DNA of 64,000 nucleotides from Tubulanus polymorphus (Eukaryota > Nemertea > Palaeonemertea > Tubulaniformes > Tubulanidae): positions 15,332,650 to 15,396,649 of the forward strand of contig NC_134026.1 in the NCBI RefSeq assembly GCF_964204645.1. The letters are read 5' to 3'. Position 1 is the stretch's first letter; every line of letters starts with the position of its first letter. Under the pieces are notes generated by a model. That model ran no database searches. It was not told the origin of the DNA and saw nothing but the letters and a program-made list of their open reading frames with translations. Made by a program: the position numbers and the translations under genes. Shown here one piece after another: positions 33,923-46,197 of the stretch.

Positions 33923-36764
33923 TCACATTGTTTTTCCAGATTTAATGTTGCTAATCCTCGTTCGGATACTAGCTTCCGTTCTAGCAAGTCTTCTCACTAA
34001 CTCTAGAATCGTTCCATGTGGCACTTTCTTCCCCTCTTCAATGAAGGGATGAATCAGATCTTTGAAGATTGCCTTCTCATCTTCTGACCATCCCTTTCGT
34101 TTTGTTTTTGTTACTATAAAGAGAGAATGAAATTTTGAGTTGGATGTCTATAAACATGACAAACATGACAAGGTGAACTAATTGAAAGGCACACCATAGA
34201 ATTCTGATGATTAATCTCATAAATTATCATAATTTCACTGATGAATATATTGCTACGTGGCATAATCACCTAAAACACTAATTTTTCTAATAATTATACT
34301 ACAATTCTACAATTATAGAACTTGTCATTGGCACAATTCGGCATTTGATTGTCGTTATAAAATATGCCCAGGTACCAACATAATATGGAAATACTGATTT
34401 ATTCTGCTATTTAATGACCCCTAGTGACCATATACAAAAACCAATATAGTGAAACTTACCAAAATCATAGAACATGTCATGTACAATCGAGTAACAATCA
34501 TTACAATCAAGTAATTGTTAGGCCTGAGTGTCATTATGACTTATGCGAATCTAAACTGTTTCTCCATCTGGAGTTTGAAATTGAGCTGACACAAATAAAT
34601 AGAATTCCTTCAGCTGGAGATATACATATTTACCTAATCCAACTTCTGATGGCTGTTCATTTCGTTTTTTTCTGTGGCAGATGTTTTTCAATAGGAGCAC
34701 CTAAAAGAACAAAGCGGTATTTACTGACTAACCCATGAGGCGCTAGAAGTAATAAGCGAATGGAAAATTCAAGGGAAATTAAATCATTAAAGGGTGTTCA
34801 TGTATTTGCAGTTTCTAATTGCAATTGAGCTGACACAAGTAAATAGAATTCCTTGAACTGGAGATATATGTATTTACCCGATCCAATGTCTGATGGCTGT
34901 TCATTTCGTTTTTTCTGTGGCAAATGCTTTTTAATAGGAGCACCTAAAAGAATGAAGCAGTGATTACTGACTAACCCATGAGGTGTTAGAAGTAATAAGC
35001 CAATGGAACATTCAAGGATAATCAATTCATTAGAGTTTTCATGGATTTGGCGTAAATCCATGTAAATTTCAGAATCCATGTGTTGTCAAAGAGGAAGCCC
35101 TGTATCAGAGCCCTATTTACTATAATCAGGACACCTACTCATCAATGGGGAATCTGTCTCTTCTTCAATCAACACTTGATTGGAACAGGGAAGAAATGTC
35201 AATATTATCTGATGAACTCAAGGCAGTTCCAGTGTTACATGTTAACAAGGAAATGTCCTCCTAAGAAAGTATAGTTGCCAATGTCAGTTTTCAACGATCA
35301 ATAAATCAGAGGTTTGCTAGATACTACAGCTTGTTCAACTACAAATTCAGTTATTTCAGTTGCACATACCTGACCATTCATCATCGAAATTGATAAGAAC
35401 AGGACAATCTGAAAAAGAATGAATGAAAAATCAGTGCTCAATTCTATCAAAAACTAGTCCCTCTTTGTCTAATGAAATCTTAAATTATAAAATCTTTATC
35501 TCATCTAACTCAAGATACATCCACGATATTAGCGAAACAAGAGATCATACAGGCAACACATCTTCAACTGGGCACTGGCCTACCTTGTAGCTGTATTTCA
35601 TCCAGTCCCTTGCCTTGATAATTTTGCATCACTCCATTGTCCATGGCAATGAGCAGACGAGCCACTTTCGTTTTCTCAAGGACAGAACTTGATAGTCGAT
35701 AATGATCCATATGGATATTCAAAGAGTGACCCATATGATCACACACTAATTTCAGTTCTGTAGGAGCCATATCCATTATCTGTTAGCAAACCAAATACAA
35801 AATACTAAAACAAAATCCTAATACCTTTTATCTCCCAACCCACATGGTGCCAAGGACATTATTTTTTTATATTTTTTTGCGAATTAGGAGCAGAGGGCCT
35901 ATTCCCTTATACATTTCTATTGTTACCGAGATTAGGCCTATAGTTTGATACTCAATTACGTTAACATAAATTCATAGCAAATGGCCTGAAGCACACTGCT
36001 CATATATACCTGCGAAGTTGTAGCCAGATACTTTCTCATTTTCTTGGTTCTTATATACTCAGGTTTTTCTAGACCAGGGCAAAGTGATGTAACATTTCGC
36101 ATTGCCTGGCAACCATCTAGGGGTGTCAGAGCATTCTTTGATTGCCTAGAAAAGCACAGAGCACAAGAATCAGTTTACATTCGTAACATCTATTATAGGT
36201 AGCATCTTGTTTCCGTGTAGCCTATACACTAGAGCAATATCCGATAAGAAGTCTTCTTTGAATGTGCGATATCATCTGCACGTATGTATCTTTTCTTGTA
36301 AGGAAAGTGGCCTTACTAAGGCAAATAAAGATACAATAATGCTAGGGCACCTAAAAACACAAAAATACTGTTTTGATGTCAAACACTGCCCGAATGTGGG
36401 TTCAATGCTTGGCAAATCCTTTTTTAACGGTTGGCTCGAACTGAACATGTGAAACTGCATCAGGTTTCAAAAGACATTTTTCATCCAACTATAGATCTAT
36501 AGCGGGAAACTCAAAATGATGGTTCTCAAAAAGATTTTTTCAGTTCCAGAAATTTGCGACTGAATAAGATGGAGTCTAGTGTACACGTAGTTAGGTAATA
36601 ACTTGTAACCATAACCTTACCTTGCAAATAAATATGGGTTCTTGGAAACAGATGTAGACTGTGTAACCAAAAACTCCATTGCTTCAACAAGGAACGGGGT
36701 TAAAAGAACAAAAACTTTCCTTAACCCCCGGGTACTCTTACCCCGTACCTCCAGCACCGTCATC
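33923..36764 (-). CDS. Catalytic recombinase and Myb/SANT-like exons of the fusion gene
   Basis: Exon 36764-36621 reads LEVRGKSTRGLRKVFVLLTP ending in YLFAR, the strand pair and helix before the second motif. Exon 36145-36010 ends EYIRTKKMRKYLATTSQ, where K-x-x-R replaces the usual H-x-x-R. Exon 35779-35584 has HMGHSLNIHMDHYRLSSSVL, containing the third-motif His and the candidate nucleophile Tyr in HYRL. Then come two tiny exons (39 and 66 bases) and the last exon, KRKGWSEDEKAIFKDLIHPF to TRISNIKSG, a Myb/SANT-like helix bundle, ending TGA at 33923. The active-site set is R, K-x-x-R, H, Y; whether it cleaves DNA is unknown. Confidence 0.75.
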
Positions 36765-39700
36765 CTTTAAATAAACAAAAATTACATTATCAATGTAACA
36801 CCTGCCATTTCTTAATTGGCTCCATAAAAGAATCAAATTTACACTAAGTCCAATAAGATATAAGTTATGAGGATCAAGTTATGGTACATACACCTTGTTC
36901 ATTATGCTTTTTTAAAATAGTTACAAGTCATTTTCCCTTGAAACGTTTTTCAGAATGGCAAGTGAGGCTATTCTAAAACAGTTTCTCAAAAAACCTCATT
37001 TAAAATATCTTACCTTTTAGCTTTTTCGGTAATGTCGAGGGATTCAACGATTTCTTCACAGTCTTGAACCGCCATGACTTTCGCGAAATCAGATGTCTTA
37101 ATTTCCTCAATTTCTGCAACTCTTCTCTTATTAGAGATTAAAATTCGAACCATTAAATGCTCAGCTAATGAGCGCCACTCAGCAGAATTGAGTTGATCTT
37201 TACGCGTCAGTGCAGAAATCTCCTTTTCTGACCAAACCTTTAGCTTAATAAGGTCAGACGTTAGTGGTATTTTGTCTACACCGTTTATTTTCAACAACTT
37301 TTGACGTCTGCTCAATATACAAGAGAGTCGGTTATTCCAATGGGCTTCATATAAAATCTTGAATCTAGAAGCTTCTTCTTCGATCTCACGCTCGTTTGCA
37401 ATGATGCCATTACTCTGTTTTAAGCAAACACATTGCTTGATGTAATGACCCTAAGAAAGGCCCAACTGTGGTGAAATACACCCTAAAGCTTTCACTGCCT
37501 TAACAACATTCCAGAAATTGCAAGGTTTTAAAATGCTGTTAAGGTCATGTTGTGTTCTGCCACAGACTGAATTAAACTGTTGAACAAAGCGAACTAGTGA
37601 CCGTATTTTTGTACGCACATTATCTTGATCTTTCCGTCTCTGTTCTTCCTTTGTTCCTAATCTACCTAGCTGTAACTTAGCGAAATCTCGGATCAAGCTT
37701 TCCTTTTTGCAAATGTCTACAAGACCAGGATTTGATTTTGTTTCACGCAGACCAATTAGGAGGGTTTCTAATTTTATATCATCTTCTTCATCAACAGAAA
37801 TACAGGGTAGCAATAAACATCTGCCATTCCTCAAATAATTGATTTCCGGCTGTTCATTGCATGGTTTGAAAGGGCATGACGATTTGATATGAACCCATAA
37901 GCTTTCCTTGTAATATAATCCGTAACAGAATTCGCATGGCACAAAGTCCCAAGGACGTTTCTCCAATGCTGATGATGGAATCAACCGCCTCGCCAGTACC
38001 AGTTCTCCTCGACCTTCCTTAATGACCTTAAACACAAGCAAGACAGTGCATGAAACTAGAGGATTAGATAAACCATGCAAACTATGAAAATTTAGAATAC
38101 ATGTAGTACTATTGACAAAAGGTTTGTGAGCACAGATTCAGTGGCAGAGTTAGGTATAATCGATATAAAGAAAGTCCCATTAAAAATAACAAGAACTATG
38201 AAAATGAAATATGTAAAAAAATGTTTCGGAAAAGCACAGATCATTCACAAAATTGGGAGTCCAGTTTCAGCGTGTGTATAATTGCTAGGTATATCCAGAT
38301 TTGCTCTAGAATAAATGGTAACCAGAAAACTTACTAAGACAATGGAACCAGGACATCCCAGCCTGCAGGATAGATTAATTTCAGCAAAATAGCAGCTAAA
38401 ATCAGGCAACTGAAACCTGATACCCCAAGTTGTGGGATATACATAAATCATATCCAGAAAATAAGGTAAAACTTAATACACAACTGACAGGGAGTTGAGC
38501 TATGAACTTCTGAAAACTAATACTGGACACCCAAGTTTGGGCATATAATATTATACCCATAAACAAGAGCCCCAAGGGGCACTATGGCCAGCTTGTCAGC
38601 TTTCATTAAATGGCAAATGATGCATTCTGTGGGTTATATTTGTCTAAACACACTCCCAGCTAAGATTCAATACTTGTAATTTACACAATACAATCGTGTT
38701 TTCATAAATAGCACAGACAGCGACTGGAGCTGGCAGGAACAAATACCTCAGATAATTCTTTTTCCCTTTGTCTTATTGATTTGAATGCAGAATGAGATTG
38801 AGCTTTCAGAAATATGCTCAATAAAATGAAATTGAATTGGTTTTGATATTTTTTAAGAATAGAATTTGATTGAATTTGCAGTTTGAGCACATGGCTAATT
38901 AGCATATCAATGTCATCAGTCCGATTTGAGAAAAAGCTATTTTCCAGCACTTTGCATAATTTTCAATGATATTTTCTGTAGTGCAAATAAAACTATTCCT
39001 CCCAAAAAACCAAATCAACTAAGGATTTCACAGAAATCGATCTTGAAATACAATTCTAAATCTTAAAATAAAACCCAGAAGTAAAACAGTAGATACCGCG
39101 GGTTCATGTGAACACCTGCTGATCTCTGCGGCTAAGGCAATCATAGAAGAGTCAACAGATATTTTTGCGTTCACATTTTCACGAAAAAGCTCATATAAAT
39201 TTTAACGAGGCCCTCCTTCAAAATTCAGCTACGTAGAGTTTGAAGAATGGATAATGCTTTAATGAATGATTTGTATGAATATATGCTTAGTTGCACAGTC
39301 AAAAACCCAGTTTAAAATATAAGAAATCATGATACCAAGAAATACATACCTTGGAGTTATGCTCGAAATTCCCCTTATTCTGGAGCAATAACAGACCGTT
39401 CTTTCGTTCCTTTGAGTTGACAGGCATCAGTAAAATTTTTTTTACATCATCTTCCAGACAGTGCACAGAAGTGTAATGGTAAGCAATCTTGGAAGTGAAG
39501 CATTTCCCACAATAAAAACAATAATCCACCTTTCTATAGTCTCTGCTTCCATCACGTTTTGGACGATATACAGGCAAGGTAACTAAAATTGAAATAATGT
39601 ATAACAAAATGACTCCCCTAGTGATGTAAGAAATCCTCGTGTGATTAATGACAAAATGAAACACATTCAATGTCAATGACTACTACATGTTTTGTGAATT

Positions 39701-42700
39701 TATGACACACATTATTTCTTTCTTGATAAATCGTGAAAAATGAAGGAATAGATTTTGAAAATTGAGATATGAAAACCTGGTAAATGATAGCTATTGAATT
39801 AGGAGGATAATTGATCATTAATACAGTTGCAGATATTTTGGCATAGAGACACTTAGTGTTATAAGGGTTTTATTATTACCTTAAAAGTCTTTAAGGAAAA
39901 TAATGAGAATGGCAGGAAAGTATGAGATAAATCTTCTGTTACAATGGAACTTGAATGCAAAATAAAATATTTGGTTATCTGTAAACGATGTACCTTGGGC
40001 CATCTTAGCTTTAACACGATCGGTAACATCATCAGGATCGATATCACCGTTGTCTTCAGCAATTTCTTCTCTGTTGGCATCATATTCATGAACATGCTTC
40101 TCAGAGTCATTGTCCGAGTCATTATCATGCTCATCACTGTTTGAAGATTCGTCTGGATAATAATCCTGATCATCAGCATGACCAAGCAAATCGTCTATAT
40201 CATCATCTCTGTCATCATCATCAGTACCATCACTAAGTCTCATAGTATCTGAGATAAACGAAAGTATTAACAATTATCCTCTTCACTTTCAACTACCACG
40301 TAATAGAAGATTGGCTAATTGAATGGTAAAGCTAATAATGCAAGGCGATTAAAACATTCGTGCCCCGAAACTTGGCTTCGATTTTTACATATTCTAACTT
40401 AGGTCTATATGAAAATTTTAATCACTTCTTGTGTAAAGCACACATTTCAGTGAATTCATTTTACACATGCTGAAACAGGTTTTTTTGCTGACAGGCAGAA
40501 AACTGTAATAACAGATAAAATGCAAGTGATGCAAGAGATCCTTGTGTGATAAAGAACATTCATTTGGAAAAACAAAAACATACCATGTCAATGGCTTGAC
40601 AGGTACATTTTATCAGGAATTTATGATCAATCAAGTGAACAAATAATTTCCAACTTTTTACTCCTTCTTCATCACCACCATTTTAATTAATTTCCTTTCA
40701 AGAAAGATTAACATTTCAAAATCAACACATGAACTTACGGGATATAGTCAAACATCAATACGGTTGCAGATGTCTTGTACATAAGCATTTTCAAGAACAA
40801 TGATGAAAATGGCAGGAAAGACAAATCTACACTAGTTTGTAGCAACTTGAATGTAAAGGACCCAAAATGCATAACATTACCTAAAGCCATGTTAGCTTTA
40901 ACTTGATCTTTAACATATTCATCAGCATCGTTAATGTAGCCATTGCCATCTGCAATTTCTTTACTGTTGGCATCAAACTCATCGTCACTGTTGGCGGATT
41001 CATTATGTACAGCAACACCAGGAATTTCTTCATCCATATTGTCGTCGTCGGCATCATCATCTTCATTAAGTGCAGCAGTGTCACATCTATGCATCACCTC
41101 GAGTTTCTTACGCAGAAATCCAACAAGTTTCATCGTTTCCAAGTTAGACGATTCTGAAAGTATTTACAATAATTCTAATGACTTTCAACTACAGTGTTAC
41201 ATAAGATTGGCTAATTGTATGGTTATACAAGGCAAATGATAGTCTTTACATAATGGACATGATATGCACATCGAAAGTCACTGTGCACTTCTTGGCAAAA
41301 AATTTGGTAATGATAACTTCAACTATAATCGAGCTACAGACATTTTGCTATGCACCTAGCAGAAGGAATGTGAACTAATGTAATAGGTAATTGAATGGTG
41401 ATTAACTAAAAAATGTCTTCTTTCTGTAAACTAAATGTTAGATTAGGATCTTGAGAATTAATGTGCGGAAGAATAATTTAAATTTTTGAACTCTTGACCT
41501 TATGGCTGCAAGTCACTCAACCAACCATAAGACCATTCAGACAAGGTCAAGGTCTGCGTAGACCAGAGTACCAAAACGGATACCACTACCACTACCACTA
41601 CCAAAATGCCTAATTAGTTTCCTAGGTAAGGGACAACTAGCAAATGGTAGCTGGATGTAAAGGGCCCCAAAATGCGCGATAAAAGATCTTTGGTTAATTT
41701 AAGATGATTTACCTTGAGCCAGCTTAGCTGCCACTTCATCTTCAACATTTCTATTAGCATTACTAATGTCACCTTCGTCATCTGTAATTTCTTTACTGTT
41801 GGCATCAAACTCATCGTCACCGTTAGCAGATTCATTATCTACAGCAACACCAGGAATTTCTTCATCCATATTATCATCGTTATCACGTTCTGCAGAACCA
41901 AGCCTAGCCTTTATTTCATCCGAGTAAGGGTATTCTGAAAATATTTACAATTAATCAGTCAATGTTTCCTTAAAAGTACAGGGGCCAGTTGGTCAAACAT
42001 TCGTTGAAGATAACTGGCGGATAAATACCATACTAACAATGAACATTTGATTGTCACTACGTCAATTATTTACTGGTTAATACAATGAGATGATGTGCTA
42101 CAAAATGTCGAATGGGCAGAATGGCTAATTAGTCTCCTAGGGATGTAAGAGAAAACAAGGTTAGGAAAACCTGGTTAATGCCTATTATGGAATTTGGCGG
42201 ATAATCGAATATTAATACAATTCCAGATATATGTTCTTCAGTAATTTTAAGAACAAAGTAAAAAAATTGCTGGAAAGCACAACCCATATCGACTGTTTTG
42301 ATGCAACTTGGGTGTAAAGGACCCAAAATGCGCGATAAAAGATCTTTGGTTAACTTAAGAGGATTTACCTTGAGCCATGTTAGCTGTCACTTTATCTTCA
42401 ACATTTTTATTAGCATTACTAATGTCACCGTCGTCATCTGTAATTTCTTTACTGTTGGCATCAAACTCATGGTTACCGTTGGTGGATTCATTATGTAGGC
42501 CTACAGCAACACCAGGAATTTCTTCATCCATATAATCAACTCCATCATGTTCTGCAGAACCCAGCCTCGGCTTCATTTTATCCGATTTAGGAGATTCTGA
42601 AAATATTTACAATTAATCAGTCAATGTTTCCCAAAATGTACAGGGGCCAGTTGTGCAAATGTTGGTTAAAGATAAATGGTGGATAAATACACAATAACCA

Positions 42701-43975
42701 ATCAATTTACCCTATGTAAACTAACCACTGGTTAGACTCTAACCAATGTTTGAGCAACTGACCCCAGGAATTGATTTAGCCAACTCAAAGAGACCACAGA
42801 TTTTTCTCAGAATTAAGTAAATACGTCCCAGTTAGCGGAGGTATAGTTTAGGATTAGAAAGACAAATTGATAACTTCTTGGATAAGCTACATAGATCTAC
42901 GTTGCTACAGAGCTAGTTTTGCTTTTTAGCGATAATTAATTAGAGAGATAGTCATAAGAAAATCTTCAAAAACCGAAGACTGTAGAGAGGGAACAATATC
43001 TGACCGCCCGCCCACCTGGACGTACACTGGCAACAACAATAACCCTCGAGTCCTGTGGTAAAAGGGTTACAAGTAATGACATTACTTAGCTTAGTACTGA
43101 ATCTTACCTCGCCACCATAAATGTTGACCATCACCATAATCAAATCGCAATTCATCACCGATATCAATATCTTTTGTGGCAAAGAGACACAAATGAGACA
43201 CACCAAATCTGCTGACTTTCTTCATGACACAGTTACTCAATTTATGGGGCGCATCGTTGATCATCCTTGCCATGGCTGATGTAGTATGCATAGCATCAAT
43301 ACTGAAAACATTTCATTTTGATTACTATTTGTCAAGAATTGTTATCATTTATTCACCTAGTATGTGAAGTCTACCAATAACAAATCAATAATCCATTTTT
43401 TATTGTTAAAAGTGAAGCTTGTAGGCCTAATGATCACTTACCATTCAAGTTTCTTTCCCACTTGATAAAAGTACATATAACAGCGTTTTGAACGATAGCG
43501 CTTCTCCCGCTTTGTAGCTTCTTCACCATTTATATACTCGCCACGATACTCGAGAACAAAATCTCCTTTTCTGAGGTCTTTAAGACTGAACACACCGAAG
43601 CCTATAGATACAGATAATATCAGTATAAGTAAGATCAGTATGATTAAGATTTTTCAGCTTTTACGGCTGCAAAAAGACAATATAATGATGACTTAATACA
43701 CTTTGATATGATTATGGATACCAGCTATCCAAGATACTTAGTCAAAGCGTATAAAATTCCATATTATCATCAATTGTAGGAAATATAAGATATAGGCCTA
43801 GTTAAGACAAAATTGCTACTGAAAATGAAGAAAACATAGAAGATGTGAAAGGAAAAACTGCAAATATCGCCTACCTATTTCATCATTAATAAATTTTACT
43901 TCAAAACCAATTGGATCACAGGAGTTATCAATGTATTCTTGACAAACTTTGGATGGTGGCACCCTTCTCCTTTTC
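33923..43975 (-). CDS. SET domain / tyrosine recombinase / Myb-like fusion gene, 15 exons
   Basis: Fifteen minus-strand exons with GT..AG borders join in a single frame of about 1150 codons: 43975-43875, 43601-43442, 43301-43108, 42596-42369, 41934-41713, 41153-40881, 40248-39994, 39582-39350, 38026-37014, 36764-36621, 36145-36010, 35779-35584, 35408-35370, 34943-34878, 34113-33923. Domain order is SET methyltransferase, acidic repeats, a C2H2-like finger, a second Cys-rich finger, a recombinase-like core and a C-terminal Myb/SANT-like domain. I recall multi-gene relatives with finger-recombinase-Myb order in fish and other aquatic animals, but no formal name. One in-frame TAG (37451-37453) interrupts the longest exon; all other joints preserve frame. 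The first coding exon upstream of 43975 is missing. The gene sits in the SMC6 intron in antisense orientation. Confidence 0.78.
34567..35045 (-). repeat. Tandem duplication carrying a duplicated 66-base exon
   Basis: Bases 34567-34800 and 34810-35045 are near copies in the same orientation, sharing GAGCTGACACAAATAAATAG and TGATGGCTGTTCATTTCGTT. Each contains the GAPIxKHLPQKK exon of the fusion gene with its splice sites. In the 3' copy (34704-34636) an extra base in the A run shifts the frame to a stop, so only the 34943-34878 exon can be used. If the pseudo-exon were spliced in, the Myb-like C-terminus would be lost. Confidence 0.75.
37014..39582 (-). CDS. Zinc-finger and N-terminal recombinase exons of the fusion gene
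   Basis: The exon 39582-39350 encodes VDYCFYCGKCFTSKIAYHYT with SVH, a C2H2-like finger, then NKGNFEHNSK. The 1013-base exon 38026-37014 starts VIKEGRGELVLARRLI and has a second finger-like cluster (FVPCEFCYGLYYKESLWVHI then C). It continues with an all-helical stretch and ends RILISNKRRVAEIEEIKTSD. The N-(K/R)-R-R-x-(A/G)-E motif holds the first catalytic Arg of the tyrosine recombinase core. An in-frame TAG at 37451-37453 lies in QLGLS*GHYIKQCV, inside a conserved segment, so it is a true nonsense change or sequence error rather than an intron. Confidence 0.75.
38571..39135 (-). repeat. Dispersed repeat R1, short copy (inverted) in an intron
   Basis: It begins (plus strand) AACAAGAGCCCCAAGGGGCA, the complement of the R1 end at 17345-17365, and finishes near ACCGCGGGTTCATGTGAACA, matching 16010-16025. 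It lacks the CAAGATGGCCG middle of the long copies. It lies between exons 38026 and 39350 of the fusion gene. Confidence 0.65.
39994..42596 (-). repeat. Four duplicated acidic exons in the fusion gene
   Basis: Exons 42596-42369, 41934-41713, 41153-40881 and 40248-39994 are all phase 1-1, so each can be added or lost without shifting frame. Three share MDEEIPGVAV, HNES/DNES, EFDANSKEI and a final (V/A)NMAxG-like end; the fourth is a diverged form (EYDANREEIAEDNGDIDPDD, KAKMAQG). Flanking intron sequence is also shared: AATATTTACAATTAATCAGT precedes two of them and GATAAAAGATCTTTGGTTAA follows two. This shows recent tandem duplication of exon plus intron. The product is a low-complexity, strongly acidic linker between SET and the fingers. 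Confidence 0.8.
43108..43975 (-). CDS. SET domain exons of the fusion gene
   Basis: Three exons encode EYIDNSCDPIGFEVKFINDE, then GFGVFSLKDLRKGDFVLEYR with GEYINGEEATKREKRYRS. The last exon gives AMHTTSAMARMINDAPHKLS and KDIDIGDELRFDYGDGQHLW. These match the SET core. GxGVF is the cofactor-binding start, EYRGE follows, RMIND stands where most SET enzymes have RFxNH, and GDELRFDYGD is the catalytic ELxxDYG. Its closest general resemblance is to KMT5A (SET8)-like enzymes that methylate lysine on histones; the His of the NH motif is replaced by Asp. Activity is therefore uncertain. Joins between the three exons are phase 1 then phase 2, all in frame. Confidence 0.8.
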
Positions 43976-45212
43976 CTGTACAAATGTATTATACATAAAA
44001 TAAATTAAATAATCTTTATCTCTTTTCCAGTTGGCATCGATCTGATGACATTTTTTGTTCTAAAACTAAAACGTCGCGACTTATGCCCCCAAATCAGGCG
44101 ATACGCCTGAGTGTAAAATATACCCAACACGTTGTGGGGCATAAGGAACCACTTAGCTCTGATGCATTTAGTACTAATTACGATTTTGGGAGTGCCCCTT
44201 TACTTTATGAGCATGTTCTACAGAGTAGTAGAAACCAAATAAAAGTGGAAAAGGTGGTGTGGGCTATTTTCGGGCACTCCCCAAAAAGTTCCTTCATTCT
44301 ACATTGTTAGTATTGATATATGGGCAGCATTCACAGCATTCAAGTTGTTAGAGCACATGTGAGTTAAGTGAACAGATTTATGATGTGTAGGCGGGTCAGT
44401 ATACCATTGACCTACATTCGCAAATTGTAATGTAAATGTTTTTCTTCTCACCATTGCAACCACTCGACATTTCTTATGTGTTATATAGATTGAATAGCAT
44501 AAAATAGCATGCAGACTGAGAATAAAAAGCATGCTTTGACTGGCTTGTCATCTAGTTTTGGTTAAGGGGGTTCGAACACGCAAGCACGTGGGTGCTAGCA
44601 CAGCGCTCCAGCCATACATTTGTCTACATTTGTTTCTTTAATTAATCAATTCATACATGGAATTGATCAATGGAATGGATTGAATATATTCACGCTGAAT
44701 AAACTGAATAACAAACTACATTCCTTGCCGTCCGCATGTGAATTCACTCATATAAACCATATTTGCAAATTGTGACTCCTAAGAAATTTCAAACTACAGA
44801 AATATTTTAGCCATACCTGTACCATGACTTTTCATTAATAAACAATACCCTATGCCAATTAACAATGATTCACACGAGAAAGATCACATATGGATGGCAA
44901 CGATGATCGTCAAAATACGCGCCAAAGTGAACTGTTGTTTTAGGTATGAAAAAATCTTTCATCTAATTCCATTTCTATGTGCCATGTTGGGTGGGTTTAA
45001 TTTGCCGAGAGCTCAGCTGTTGAACTCAAAGGATAATTTTCTAAAAACAGGGTAACATTCGCAACTAGAAATAAACCAAGTACCTCGAAATATTCACTAA
45101 AAGAAGGAACAAAAATCCAAATTATTTACTTCAAAGAGCAAAAACCTGATTGTTGATCATAATGATCTACTAAAACGATGCTTATTTTAATAAATAGCTG
45201 GCAAATCTTACC

Positions 45213-45281
45213 TGCATCAATAGTAGCAGGCCTCTTCTGCAAAAACTGCTTTTTAACCTCTCTGTTCAATGCTTCCATCTT
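45213..45281 (-). other. Possible upstream exon, linkage not established
   Basis: On the minus strand an ATG (about 45275) opens MEALNREVKKQFLQKRPATI and DA, up to a GCAG|GTAAG donor near 45211. It could start the SET/recombinase gene. However, its donor is in phase 1 whereas the exon at 43975 must be entered in phase 2, so it does not join directly. Either an intervening exon was missed or it belongs to something else. Confidence 0.3.
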
Positions 45282-45477
45282 TAAGCCATGCGCTGGTCAA
45301 ATAAAAAAGCCACACACTTATTAGTAACTAAGACAACATACAAAAATAACTAGATGTTACTAGACCTAGGCCTAGATGTAAAATAATTTTTGAACAGAAA
45401 AATTAAGCGGTACATCACCATTAGTGTGTTAGTATAGAAGGGAATAAATTCATCAGTTAAATGAGATAAATATGTAC

Positions 45478-45911
45478 GGTACAGCCCAGAAGAAACTTAA
45501 CTCCATTTTCGTTTGCGTTTAGTTTTATATCGCTCAAACCGCAGTTTTTTAGTTCCGAACGCGTTCGACACACGTTAGGGACGAATATCCATTTCAGAAC
45601 TACGCGTTTTGCTGCACGCTTATGGGTACAACGAAACCTTGAACGCCCGTATTAGGCGTTCATAATGTTACTGCATGTATTTTACCATGTAGTCACCCGA
45701 ATACAAGAAGATGCACTAGAAAAGAAGGGAGCTGCTATTAATATGTATAATAATATGATGTGCGCGCGCCAGACGCGTTGAATTTGAACCGCGGTAGTAA
45801 CTAGTTTGATTCGCGTTTCTATTTCGTTTTATCATAAACAAAAAACGAAAACGCAACGATCTCCAACGAACGCCGGACGCGTTATGAGTTATATTACTTC
45901 TAGGCTGTACC
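45478..45911. mobile_element. MITE with about 30-bp imperfect terminal inverted repeats
   Basis: GGTACAGCCCAGAAGAAACT TAACTC at the left faces GAGTTATATTACTTCTAGGC TGTACC at the right. The 434-bp interior is rich in CGTTT/AACGC words and has two long inverted motifs (TTTTCGTTTGCGTTT and AAAACGAAAACGCAA). It has no reading frame. The flanks do not show a clear target duplication, so the superfamily is unassigned. Confidence 0.6.
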
Positions 45912-46197
45912 GCACGTATAGCCTATTTTAAAACAGGGAAAAATAAATTGGATAAAAAGCAAATATGGCACCCCAAGTAGCTTGACATACCTACAGGTTT
46001 AACCTTACAAAACTTAACATCAACTTAAGACACCTGTAATGATTAATTATGGTAAAACAACAAACCAATTTCAGACTACTGACTAGTTTTACCCACAGAT
46101 AAACGCATAAGCAAAATAGCTGCCATCTTTTTGACAACCGAGACAGACTTCTGACTATCGTGACTGCACACCACAAGTTACGTGTTATACATTATTT

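Noticed and set aside
44560-44620. tRNA-like stretch on the minus strand (GTTCGAACCCC)
   Set aside because: Stems could not be paired convincingly; at most an old tRNA-derived SINE fragment.
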